A stretch of 6,148 nucleotides of DNA from Saprospiraceae bacterium (GTDB taxonomy: Bacteria > Bacteroidota > Bacteroidia > Chitinophagales > Saprospiraceae). Positions 1 to 6,029 of the stretch are shown piece by piece. The notes under the pieces are model-generated. The model was not told the DNA's origin. It did no database searches and worked only from the letters and a program-made list of their open reading frames with translations. How positions within the stretch are numbered: position 1 is the first letter of the stretch; the number at the start of each line of letters is the position of its first letter. The stretch is taken from positions 1-6,148 of the forward strand of contig SLDF01000410.1 in the NCBI GenBank assembly GCA_007125435.1. Reading direction: 5' to 3'. Made by a program: the position numbers and the translations under genes.

Positions 1-314
1 ATACTGTATATCTGTCGATCTCTATCTTTAGGATAACTCTCCATTTTATAACCTAACGCTTCTGTTATAGCTAAAATCTTTTGTAAATCTTCATTGTTTG
101 CCCTTACGACCTTTCTAAAGAAAAAAAGCTCTACAATTGCCATTGCAAATGAAAACGGGACTATAACTGAGAAATAGAATATAAAGCTTTGGGTTGTGCC
201 TTTTATCAAGTCTATACCAAGCATGAAGAAACCTGTCAAAATAATGTAAGATAGCCAAGTCACACCACCTCTGTTTTTTACATACCAAAACAATTCGCGG
301 CGTTTAATGGTCAT
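1..314 (-). CDS. Two-helix membrane protein of unknown function, 3' part missing (runs off left edge)
   Basis: I do not recognise this family. An ATG at 314-312 opens a frame of 104 complete codons with no stop before the window edge, so the C-terminus is missing. The protein begins MTIKRRELFWYVKNRGG, a basic N-terminus likely to stay in the cytoplasm. Two hydrophobic stretches follow, about residues 20-37 and 45-67, each long enough to cross the membrane. After them comes a polar, charged segment (about 68-104, with RKVVRANNEDLQ) that looks helical and cytoplasmic. The start lies only two bases after the stop of the DUF2007-like gene, which strongly suggests co-transcription and translational coupling; no SD sequence is visible. 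The tight spacing, uninterrupted frame and sensible membrane topology make it a real gene. Its role is unknown; context links it loosely to the DUF2007-like protein and ferritin. Confidence 0.75.
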   Translation of the reverse strand, partial: MTIKRRELFWYVKNRGGVTWLSYIILTGFFMLGIDLIKGTTQSFIFYFSVIVPFSFAMAIVELFFFRKVVRANNEDLQKILAITEALGYKMESYPKDRDRQIYS

Positions 315-316
315 AC

Positions 317-763
317 TTACCAGATTTTAAAGGAATCTTCAGATGAGAAAATGGCGTGAAATATCAACAATAAAACAATGATCATAATAATGGCCAGGTA
401 CCATATACTGAGCTTATTATGCACTGAAGAACCAGTTTTTTTGACCGTTACTTCACCTTTTTCTATATCCAGTTCCAGGTCGTATATCGTCGTATCGTCC
501 AAATCATCCATGACATCCTCTGCCTTAGATACATCACTACTACGAATATGAAGTGATATGCCACCATGACCCATAGGCAGCATTTGATTCATGAAAGTAT
601 TGGATAGGAAGTTAGGTATATTGTGCCGGTTCAAATAGGCTGAAATCAGCTGTGCTTCTGACTCTATTGTGAACCTTCTGAATATGACAGTTTCTACTGA
701 TGCATCGGATAAGTCTTCGTCTTGCTTATCATCTAACCATGAAGATTCATTATCAGTAGTCAT
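317..763 (-). CDS. DUF2007-like protein with C-terminal membrane anchor
   Basis: This 148-residue protein has three parts. Residues 1-22 are acidic and probably disordered. Residues 23-90 match the DUF2007 pattern (a putative signal-transducing domain related to PII-like folds): a strand VETVIFRRF, a helix IESEAQLISAYLNRHNIP (compare the usual 'EA..a...L...gI.a'), a middle loop with MLPMGHGGISLHI, and a helix SDVSKAEDVMDDL. Residues 118-138 (SIWYLAIIMIIVLLLIFHAIF) form one clear membrane helix close to the C-terminus, so the domain is probably tethered to the inner face of the membrane. Its start lies 24 bases after the ferritin stop, with a weak AAAGGA seven bases before the ATG, the only partial SD at a start codon in the window. 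The ligand or partner is not known. The family assignment comes from motif resemblance only. Confidence 0.8.
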   Translation of the reverse strand: MTTDNESSWLDDKQDEDLSDASVETVIFRRFTIESEAQLISAYLNRHNIPNFLSNTFMNQMLPMGHGGISLHIRSSDVSKAEDVMDDLDDTTIYDLELDIEKGEVTVKKTGSSVHNKLSIWYLAIIMIIVLLLIFHAIFSSEDSFKIW

Positions 764-787
764 AGTTTTATCCTTTACACTTTTTCA

Positions 788-1303
788 TCAGGCACTTTCC
801 GATTTCTCTGTAATCTTATTGATAGTTTCTATTTCCTTATCTATAAAGTAAAGACTTTGTGGACCATCGCCGATAAGCTTTATCTTATCTAAGATGTCTC
901 TCATCAGTGCTTCTTCTTCCCTTTGCTCTTGAATGTACCACTGTAAGAAGTTTTGAGTAGTATGGTCGTTAGCCTTAATACTTAGATCGACCAGGAAGTT
1001 GATAGATGCTGTTACCTTTTGTTCATGTTTCAATACTTCTTCAAACATTTCCGGAACAGAAGGCCAGTCTTTGGGAGGCTCAGATATACCAGGCGCGTAA
1101 GCACGACCATCAACTTCGGACATGTAGTGAAATATCTTCAACATATGCTCTCTCTCCTCGTCTGATTGGCGATGCATGAAAGTCGCACATCCTGACAAAC
1201 CTTTTGAGTCGCACCAGGATGCCATAGATAGATAAAGATAAGAGGCATATCCCTCTAACTCGATTTGCTTGTTCAATGCCGATTCTATTTCTTTAGATAT
1301 CAT
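788..1303 (-). CDS. ftnA: Non-haem ferritin (FtnA type)
   Basis: Cytoplasmic iron-storage protein: 24 subunits of this family form a shell that oxidises Fe(II) and stores the Fe(III) mineral. From the chosen ATG (1303-1301) the protein has 171 residues and starts MISKEIESALNKQIELEG, the usual beginning of bacterial ferritins (E. coli FtnA has 165). An upstream in-frame start at 1363 would add 20 residues (with TSICC) that do not fit the family, so I reject it. The full ferroxidase set is in place: Glu17, Tyr24, Glu50, His53, Glu94, Gln127 and Glu130 for the di-iron site, plus Glu49, Glu126 and Glu129 matching the third iron site of FtnA. No haem-binding Met of bacterioferritins is apparent. 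A 96-base gap separates it from the peptidase gene upstream; I see no convincing promoter or iron-regulator operator there, so either read-through or its own unrecognised promoter is possible. Two small membrane-protein genes follow closely. Confidence 0.96.
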   Translation of the reverse strand: MISKEIESALNKQIELEGYASYLYLSMASWCDSKGLSGCATFMHRQSDEEREHMLKIFHYMSEVDGRAYAPGISEPPKDWPSVPEMFEEVLKHEQKVTASINFLVDLSIKANDHTTQNFLQWYIQEQREEEALMRDILDKIKLIGDGPQSLYFIDKEIETINKITEKSESA

Positions 1304-1399
1304 AGTATTCTTTTTTAAGGAACAACAAATAGAAGTCCTATCTGTTTTGTGTGTTAATACCAATTGTAAAACTAATAACAGTCACTTTCCCAAAATTAA

Positions 1400-2635
1400 T
1401 TAAAATTTTAGTTTGACCGTCAATATATCATCACCTCTTTTTACCACTGCATCGACTATTTCACCTTTTTCATGTTGAGATAGTATTTTCATATAGTCCT
1501 GGATATCTTTAATCTCAGTCTCTCCGATTGACAATATGATGTCATTAGCTACTATACCGGCTTTAGCTGCAGGTCTTCCTTCTGTCACAGCATCTAATTT
1601 AAGTCCTCCTTTTGACCACGAATAGTCAGGCATCACACCAAGCGTCACCTTAAATCTCGGTGTATCTTGTTGCTTTTGTCTTGTCTTAGTGAATGCCAGC
1701 TTAGGCTCATCGTCTAAGGCATTGACCAGATCAGCGATATAGTTTAACACCTTTTTTTGTCCTTCATAATTAATCTTTTCAGGTGTATCGCGCGTTGTAT
1801 GATAATCAGAGTGCCCTCCAGTATAAAAGTGTAAGACGGGGATATCTGCCAAGTAAAACGATGTAAAGTCTGAAGGCCCTATTCCAGAACTATCGATGAC
1901 GATATCAAAGCGATCTGCATTTACCTTTTGTACGTATTCCCCCCATGTCGGTGATGTTCCATATCCATGAATGTGCAGCTTGTTGTCTTCATTTAATCGA
2001 CCAATCATGTCCATATTAAGCATGTAGGTTACTCTGTCTATAGGGTATATATCCTGCTCTACAAATGCCTTAGACCCTAGCAATCCCAATTCTTCTCCTG
2101 AAAAGCATACAAATAAGAAATTCACTTGCTCAGTGACATTGTTTTGTGAAAAGTATTCTGCTAATGCCAATACACCTGCTACGCCTGATGCGTTATCATC
2201 AGCACCAACATGTGGTCTTCCAATATTCTCCGGATCGCGGCTACTGAACTCTCCTACCCCTAAATGGTCATAATGCGCACCTATGACGACAGTGCGATCA
2301 CTTCCATTATCTAAATATCCATAGACATTAATACCAGTCATAGTAACAGACTCTGCGTCAGCGCCTCCGTGCGGATTCGATGAGTAATCAAAAGTAAATG
2401 GATGGTATAAACTTTCTCGACCCTCAACAGGCTCTAAACCCAAAAACTTAAATCTTAACTGTATGTATTCTGCTGCCTTCTGCTCACCTAAAGTCCCGGT
2501 TGCTCTACCTTCGAGATCATCGGAGGCTAGATAATAAACATCCTTCATGAGCTGCCGCTGACTGATGTCTTGACCTATCACTGATACCGACAAAGTCAAT
2601 GCTGCGCATACTGCTATCCATCTTAAAAATATCAT
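1400..2635 (-). CDS. Secreted M28-family zinc peptidase with C-terminal PDZ domain
   Basis: A 411-residue exported metallopeptidase, probably an aminopeptidase acting on peptides in the periplasm or outside the cell. I chose the ATG at 2635-2633: it gives a clean signal peptide (basic Arg5, hydrophobic core to about residue 21, likely cleavage VIG|Q). An in-frame TTG at 2668 would put 11 polar residues ahead of it and overlap the upstream gene. A conserved M28 lead-in LASDDLEGRATGTLGEQKAA is followed by the co-catalytic zinc ligands: His121 and Asp123 (AHYDHLG), Asp146 (GADDNASG), general base Glu181 and ligand Glu182 (SGEELGLLGS), Asp209 (NMDMIG) and His279 (DYHTTRDT). All ligands are present, so it should be active. 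Residues about 330-411 form a PDZ domain (LGVMPDYS, GRPAAKAGIVANDIILSIG), which may bind C-termini or regulate access. It sits 20 bases after the TolB-like gene, presumably on the same transcript. The true substrate is unknown. Confidence 0.93.
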   Translation of the reverse strand: MIFLRWIAVCAALTLSVSVIGQDISQRQLMKDVYYLASDDLEGRATGTLGEQKAAEYIQLRFKFLGLEPVEGRESLYHPFTFDYSSNPHGGADAESVTMTGINVYGYLDNGSDRTVVIGAHYDHLGVGEFSSRDPENIGRPHVGADDNASGVAGVLALAEYFSQNNVTEQVNFLFVCFSGEELGLLGSKAFVEQDIYPIDRVTYMLNMDMIGRLNEDNKLHIHGYGTSPTWGEYVQKVNADRFDIVIDSSGIGPSDFTSFYLADIPVLHFYTGGHSDYHTTRDTPEKINYEGQKKVLNYIADLVNALDDEPKLAFTKTRQKQQDTPRFKVTLGVMPDYSWSKGGLKLDAVTEGRPAAKAGIVANDIILSIGETEIKDIQDYMKILSQHEKGEIVDAVVKRGDDILTVKLKF

Positions 2636-2655
2636 AGTCTTGCTGTTATCGTTTA

Positions 2656-3726
2656 TCAATCTACCCAATCGGCAATAAAAATATTAGTGTCTCTGGTACC
2701 GCCATTATTCCTGTTAGATGAAAATACAAGCTTTTTCCCATCCGGTGAAAACATCGGAAAAGCATTAAAGCGACTTTCATGAGTTATCTGCTTGAGATTA
2801 CTACCATCCAAATCAATCATGAATAATTGAAACTCCCAACCACTTTCTGAATGATGATTAGAAGAAAATAAAATCTTTTCACCTGAGGGGTGAAAAAATG
2901 GAGCCCAGTTTGCTTTTCCAAGATTGGTAACCTGAGTCAGGTTTGATCCATCGATATCTACTACAAATATCTCCATATTAGTAGGTGCTACTAATCCCTC
3001 TTTAAGCAATTCCTGATATTCTTCTTCTTCTTCCTTACTTGTAAATACAGATGCTCTGAATACCAACTTCTTTGAATCCGGAGAAAAGAAAGCCCCCCCT
3101 GAATATCCCAATCTATCGGTAACCTGCCTCAAATCACTTCCGTCAGGTCTGACAAGCCAAAGCTCTAGATCTCCAGACCTCAATGAGGTAAAAACAATCC
3201 ACTCACCATCAGGTGATACCGTTGCCTCTGCATCATAACCTTTTTCATCGGTTAACTTTCTGGTAATGTTACCTTCTTCATCAGCAATATAGATATTGTA
3301 GTCATCGAATATTGGCCATAGGTACTTTCCGTCTCTACGTAAGTCCGGTGTATGAGGACAACCCGCCCCTCCTTCATGCGTCGATGCGTACAATACACCC
3401 ATACCCATCGGCATAAAGTATGAGCATGTCGTTCTGCCTTCACCACTGCTGATCATTGGAGGTCTGTAATCAGGGTTATCAGCTGCCTCTTCTATGTCCA
3501 ATAGAAATATATGATCACAATCAAGTCCCCATTCAGGATTATTAGATTGAAAAATAAGCTTGTCTCCGGTTTCGTTGAAATAAGCTTCTGCATTATCGCC
3601 TCCAAATGTCAATTGGCGAAGGTTCTTAAGGTGAACCTCTTTTTCATTGAATACTTGTGCATCCATTGCACTATTCAAACATAAACCTGTCAGGATCAGT
3701 AAAACTGTACTTCTCAAAATTCTCAT
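2656..3726 (-). CDS. Exported TolB-like beta-propeller protein (PD40 repeats)
   Basis: A 356-residue protein with an N-terminal signal peptide (Arg2, Arg5, hydrophobic core 7-20, probable cleavage MDA|Q near residue 23). The mature part is built from PD40/WD40-like propeller blades, visible as repeats of 'SPDG-(K)-(x)-(I/L)-V-F-(x)-S' : around residues 50-61 (degenerate, NETGDKLIFQS), 169-181 (VSPDGEWIVFTS), 214-226 (FSPDSKKLVFRAS), 278-289 (HPSGEKILFSS) and 326-338 (FSPDGKKLVFSSN), with intervening 'DGSNL-(x)-Q-(V/I)-T' turns. This is the exported TolB-like family common in Bacteroidota; it lacks the N-terminal domain of true TolB and is unlikely to be the Tol-Pal protein. Three cysteines (70, 101, 123) lie in the first blades. 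Residues 232-236 are five Glu, all GAA. It is the first gene after a 131-base gap with a probable promoter, and is paired with the M28 peptidase. Function is inferred only as protein or ligand binding. Confidence 0.88.
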   Translation of the reverse strand: MRILRSTVLLILTGLCLNSAMDAQVFNEKEVHLKNLRQLTFGGDNAEAYFNETGDKLIFQSNNPEWGLDCDHIFLLDIEEAADNPDYRPPMISSGEGRTTCSYFMPMGMGVLYASTHEGGAGCPHTPDLRRDGKYLWPIFDDYNIYIADEEGNITRKLTDEKGYDAEATVSPDGEWIVFTSLRSGDLELWLVRPDGSDLRQVTDRLGYSGGAFFSPDSKKLVFRASVFTSKEEEEEYQELLKEGLVAPTNMEIFVVDIDGSNLTQVTNLGKANWAPFFHPSGEKILFSSNHHSESGWEFQLFMIDLDGSNLKQITHESRFNAFPMFSPDGKKLVFSSNRNNGGTRDTNIFIADWVD

Positions 3727-3771
3727 TTTTTATTTTTTGCCGGGAAATTAGTAATCTCTTTAAAAATCGCA

Positions 3772-3808
3772 CAAAAGTAACGTTTGCACCCGCAAAATGG
3801 CTACAAAA
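3772..3808 (-). promoter_or_regulatory. Probable Bacteroidota-type promoter before the TolB-like gene
   Basis: On the minus strand TACTTTTG (3779-3772) matches the Bacteroidota -7 consensus TAnnTTTG exactly. A TTTTG (3808-3804) lies 24 bases upstream, a little farther than the usual -33 spacing; another TTTTG at 13 bases is too close. The remaining gap down to the ATG at 3726 would form an A/T-rich leader of roughly 40 bases without an SD. This 131-base gap (3727-3857) contains no GC-rich hairpin followed by a T-run, so I see no intrinsic terminator for prfB. Start-site position is inferred. Confidence 0.5.
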
Positions 3809-3857
3809 CGCCCTGCTTATGATTAATTATTGACATTATTATGATAATACTGGGTAT

Positions 3858-4953
3858 CTATTCTTTCACTGAACCGACTGACGCATTCATGAGGTAGGCT
3901 TTTAAAAACTCGTGAATTTGACCATCTAGCACACCGTCGGTATTTCCGGTTTGATGTCCAGTCCTGTGATCTTTGACCCTTCTATCATCGAGTACATATG
4001 ACCTGATTTGCGAGCCCCATTCGTTTTTCATCTTATCCGCCTCTACCTTATCTCTTTCTGCCAGCTGCTTCTGTAATTCTATTTCATATAGCCTGGACTT
4101 TAGAAGTTGCATGGCCTTTTCTCTATTGAGGTGCTGTGATCGCTCTTCCTGACACTCAGCTACGACACCGGAGGGTATATGCCTCACCCTTACAGCAGAT
4201 TCCGTCTTATTGACGTGCTGACCACCTGCGCCACTTGCTCTGAATGTATCCCACTCAAGATCAGCAGGGTTTACCTCCACCTCTATGGTCGCATCTATCA
4301 TGGGATGGACAAACACAGATGCAAAGGATGTCATACGCTTGCCCTGAGCATTGAAAGGGCTTACACGTACTAGCCTATGCACACCGTTCTCTCCCTTTAG
4401 CATACCGTATGCAAAGTCACCCTGTATCTCGAGTGCCACGGATTTGATACCCGCTACATCGCCATCCTGTCTATTGAGCAGGGCACACTTGTATCCTGCT
4501 CTATCTGCATACATGGTATACATACGCTCCAGCATAGAGGCCCAGTCACAAGCCTCTGTACCACCGGCTCCTGCATTGATTTCCAATACCGCATTTAACT
4601 GATCCTCAGGTTTATTAAGGGTGGATTGAAATTCCAACTCATCGACCGCCTCCACTGCTTTGTCAAAATGGGATTGCAGCTCTTCTTCACCCATCATTTC
4701 CTCCTTGAAAAACTCAAGGGCTACCTCAAATTCATCTACTGGCGCCTCTACTGATTTGTACTCTTTTATCCAGTGTTTGTGGGCTCTGATCTCTTTCATC
4801 ACTTTCTCCGCTCTTCCGGAGTCTTGCCAAAAGTTTGGGTCTAATGTTAATTGTTCTTTCTCCTCCAGATCTACTTGTCTTCGATCGACGTCAAAGATAC
4901 CTCCTTAGCATCTCCAGCCTGTCGCGGAGCGATTTTAATTGTTCTACAGTCAT
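3858..4953 (-). CDS. prfB: Peptide chain release factor 2 (RF2), with programmed +1 frameshift
   Basis: RF2 reads UGA and UAA in the ribosomal A site and triggers release of the finished protein. Translation starts at ATG 4953-4951 and reads 20 codons (MTVEQLKSLRDRLEMLRRYL) to an in-frame TGA at 4893-4891. A +1 slip at CTT continues in the second frame with DVDRRQVDLEEKEQLTLDPN and on to TAG at 3858, giving 364 residues, nearly the same as E. coli RF2 (365). The second frame alone first offers a GTG start at 4802, which would lose the N-terminal helix and is not the true start. Key motifs: the stop-codon reading tripeptide SPF at residues 198-200 and the catalytic GGQ at 243-245 (SGAGGQHVNKTESAVR), whose Gln is methylated in known RF2 proteins. 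The acidic helical domain 1 precedes them. It starts 12 bases after the FKBP stop, so the two are probably one transcript. Expression is autoregulated by RF2 level at the TGA. Confidence 0.97.
4890..4906 (-). promoter_or_regulatory. RF2 programmed +1 ribosomal frameshift site
   Basis: The minus strand reads AAGGAGG TAT CTT TGA C. An internal SD-like AAGGAGG sits three bases before the slippery CTT codon, followed by the stop TGA in a poor context (C after it). This is nearly identical to the E. coli element (AGGGGG TAT CTT TGA C), with the same spacing. When RF2 is scarce, the ribosome pauses at TGA (4893-4891), the P-site tRNA slips by one base, and GAC (4892-4890) is read as Asp21 in the productive frame. 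When RF2 is plentiful, translation stops after 20 residues. Confidence 0.96.
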
Positions 4954-4965
4954 GTGTTATATTAT

Positions 4966-5862
4966 TTATTTCTCGATATTTCTAAAGTGCATGTAAAATG
5001 CAAGTGCAGCATTAGGAGGTATGGTAGGTGGCGCCCCACCGGGTCCATATGCCATATCAGATGATAAAAAAGCGATGACTTTATCACCTTCTTTCATATT
5101 GAGCAGAGCCGTATCCCACCCTGGGATGACCTTCCTTTTATTTACAGCAAATACATAAGGTACACCCCTGGGCATTGACGAGTCAAAAGCCGTACCGTCC
5201 ATCAGACAGCCATAGTAGTCCACAGATACATTATCCCCTGTTTTAGGCATGTCTCCACTTCCCTCTTCCAGCATATAAAACTCGACACCCTCACTCACTT
5301 TTTTTAGTTTCCCTCTCAACTTTCCCGCATTATAGTCAGCGATGTAGCCTTTCAGTTCCATTTTGACAACGTCGGCTTTCTCTATGCGCTTATCCCTTTT
5401 TTCCATCTCTTTCCTGTGCTCCTCTTCCATATCTTTGAGGTATTCAGCCTCGTCCTTGATATGATTGACCTTGAGCGTATACCGGGCAGTTTGACCGGGC
5501 ATGAGTTGCATATACCTTTCATTTTCCTCACTGTGCGGTATGATCAGTGTAGCACTATCACCCTCTGTCATTAATACGAGTGCTTCTGTGATCACCCTTG
5601 ACATAGGACTGGTGATATTGCTGATCTTGGATGGGATCATACGCTTTTTATCCGGCATCGTATCAGGTATCGACTCCCTCAGCTCATCATCTACAGTAAA
5701 GTCATATCTGTAGTACACATACTGCTTCTCGACAGGCTTCTTACCTCCTGTCTTCACATGAAAGTCAAGCTCATATCCGCTTGGCGTTTGCACCACTCTA
5801 TCGTCCTGACAGGCAAGCACCGCAATAGCCAATATCAAAATGCCTATTATTCTATTCATCAT
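4966..5862 (-). CDS. FKBP-type peptidyl-prolyl isomerase lipoprotein with two FKBP-like domains
   Basis: A 298-residue envelope lipoprotein likely to catalyse cis-trans isomerisation at proline and assist folding outside the cytoplasm. The N-terminus has a lipoprotein signal peptide with lipobox VLAC (residues 15-18); Cys18 is followed by Gln-Asp-Asp-Arg. Residues about 28-134 look like a degenerate FKBP domain (the ALVLMTEGDSATLIIP stretch matches 'aL..M..Gd.a.l.iP'), lacking most active-site residues. A highly charged helical linker (about 135-180, EEEHRKEMEKRDKRIEK) follows, reminiscent of the helical regions of Mip/FkpA-like proteins. Residues 205-298 are a good FKBP domain; aligned to FKBP12 the pocket is kept: Tyr216, Phe226, Asp227, Val245, Ile246, Trp249, Tyr272, Ile281 and Phe289, with Tyr236 replacing Phe46. 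Start choice: two adjacent ATGs (5862 and 5859), either works. A good promoter lies just upstream, and prfB follows after 12 bases. GldI-like gliding function is possible but not supported. Confidence 0.92.
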   Translation of the reverse strand: MMNRIIGILILAIAVLACQDDRVVQTPSGYELDFHVKTGGKKPVEKQYVYYRYDFTVDDELRESIPDTMPDKKRMIPSKISNITSPMSRVITEALVLMTEGDSATLIIPHSEENERYMQLMPGQTARYTLKVNHIKDEAEYLKDMEEEHRKEMEKRDKRIEKADVVKMELKGYIADYNAGKLRGKLKKVSEGVEFYMLEEGSGDMPKTGDNVSVDYYGCLMDGTAFDSSMPRGVPYVFAVNKRKVIPGWDTALLNMKEGDKVIAFLSSDMAYGPGGAPPTIPPNAALAFYMHFRNIEK

Positions 5863-5878
5863 CTTTCTATTTTACCTG

Positions 5879-5907
5879 CAAATCTACAAGAAAAATATTA
5901 AACCCAA
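5879..5907 (-). promoter_or_regulatory. Bacteroidota-type promoter for the FKBP-prfB operon
   Basis: On the minus strand TTG (5907-5905), 18 bases of spacer and TAGATTTG (5886-5879) match the Bacteroidota housekeeping promoter pattern (TTG, about 17-23 bases, TAnnTTTG). The -7 box ends 16 bases before the first ATG at 5862, implying a very short leader of about 10 bases or a little more, with no SD. Known: the consensus. Inferred: use of this site and the start position. Confidence 0.65.
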
Positions 5908-6029
5908 TTTGTGACATAGAGTTTCGCAGGTGAAGTTAACATTATAGTAAAATTGCCCTGTTTTAATATTTTTGTCCATACTACCAATCTCTGTAAATCA
6001 TAGGTAAAGTATGATGTATTTGATGTCTT
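5908..6029. other. A/T-rich intergenic stretch without a supported gene
   Basis: Between the FKBP promoter and the GC-rich repeat-like block I see no credible gene. It contains one small perfect inverted repeat (ATCATA, seven bases, TATGAT, at 5997-6015) without a T-run, and a lone TAnnTTTG match on the plus strand (5967-5974) lacking a -33 partner. A minus-strand frame covering 5898-6080 overlaps the promoter and has a low-complexity, non-family-like product, so it is not annotated. Confidence 0.6.

Noticed and set aside
1304..1363. Twenty-residue N-terminal extension of ferritin
   Set aside because: Ferritins of this type start at the MISKEIE-like helix; the extension has no family match and lies in the intergenic leader.
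1304..1399. Possible promoter in the gap before ferritin (TAGTTTTA with TTTTG 16 bases upstream; TCTATTTG near the start)
   Set aside because: Each -7 candidate has a mismatch in the consensus and the spacing to a -33 box is off; too weak to annotate, though a promoter here is biologically plausible.
2636..2668. Upstream TTG start for the M28 peptidase, overlapping the TolB-like gene
   Set aside because: It would place 11 polar residues before a good signal peptide; the ATG at 2635 fits export and gives no overlap.
3809..3857. A/T-rich symmetric sequence after the prfB stop as a terminator
   Set aside because: Only short A/T pairings (ATTAT-C-ATAAT), no stable stem and no T-run; transcription into the next gene cannot be excluded.
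4179..4908. Plus-strand open frames of 64-83 codons opposite prfB
   Set aside because: They are antisense shadows of a strongly conserved gene and have no recognisable products; the same holds for the plus-strand frames at 669-851 and 5501-5713 and the minus frame at 3252-3446.
5967..5974. Plus-strand TATTTTTG matching the -7 promoter consensus
   Set aside because: No TTG at suitable distance upstream and no plus-strand gene to drive; chance match in A/T-rich DNA.
5997..6015. Perfect 6-base inverted repeat ATCATA / TATGAT with a 7-base loop
   Set aside because: Weak A/T-rich stem with no T-run, so not a terminator; no known operator recognised.
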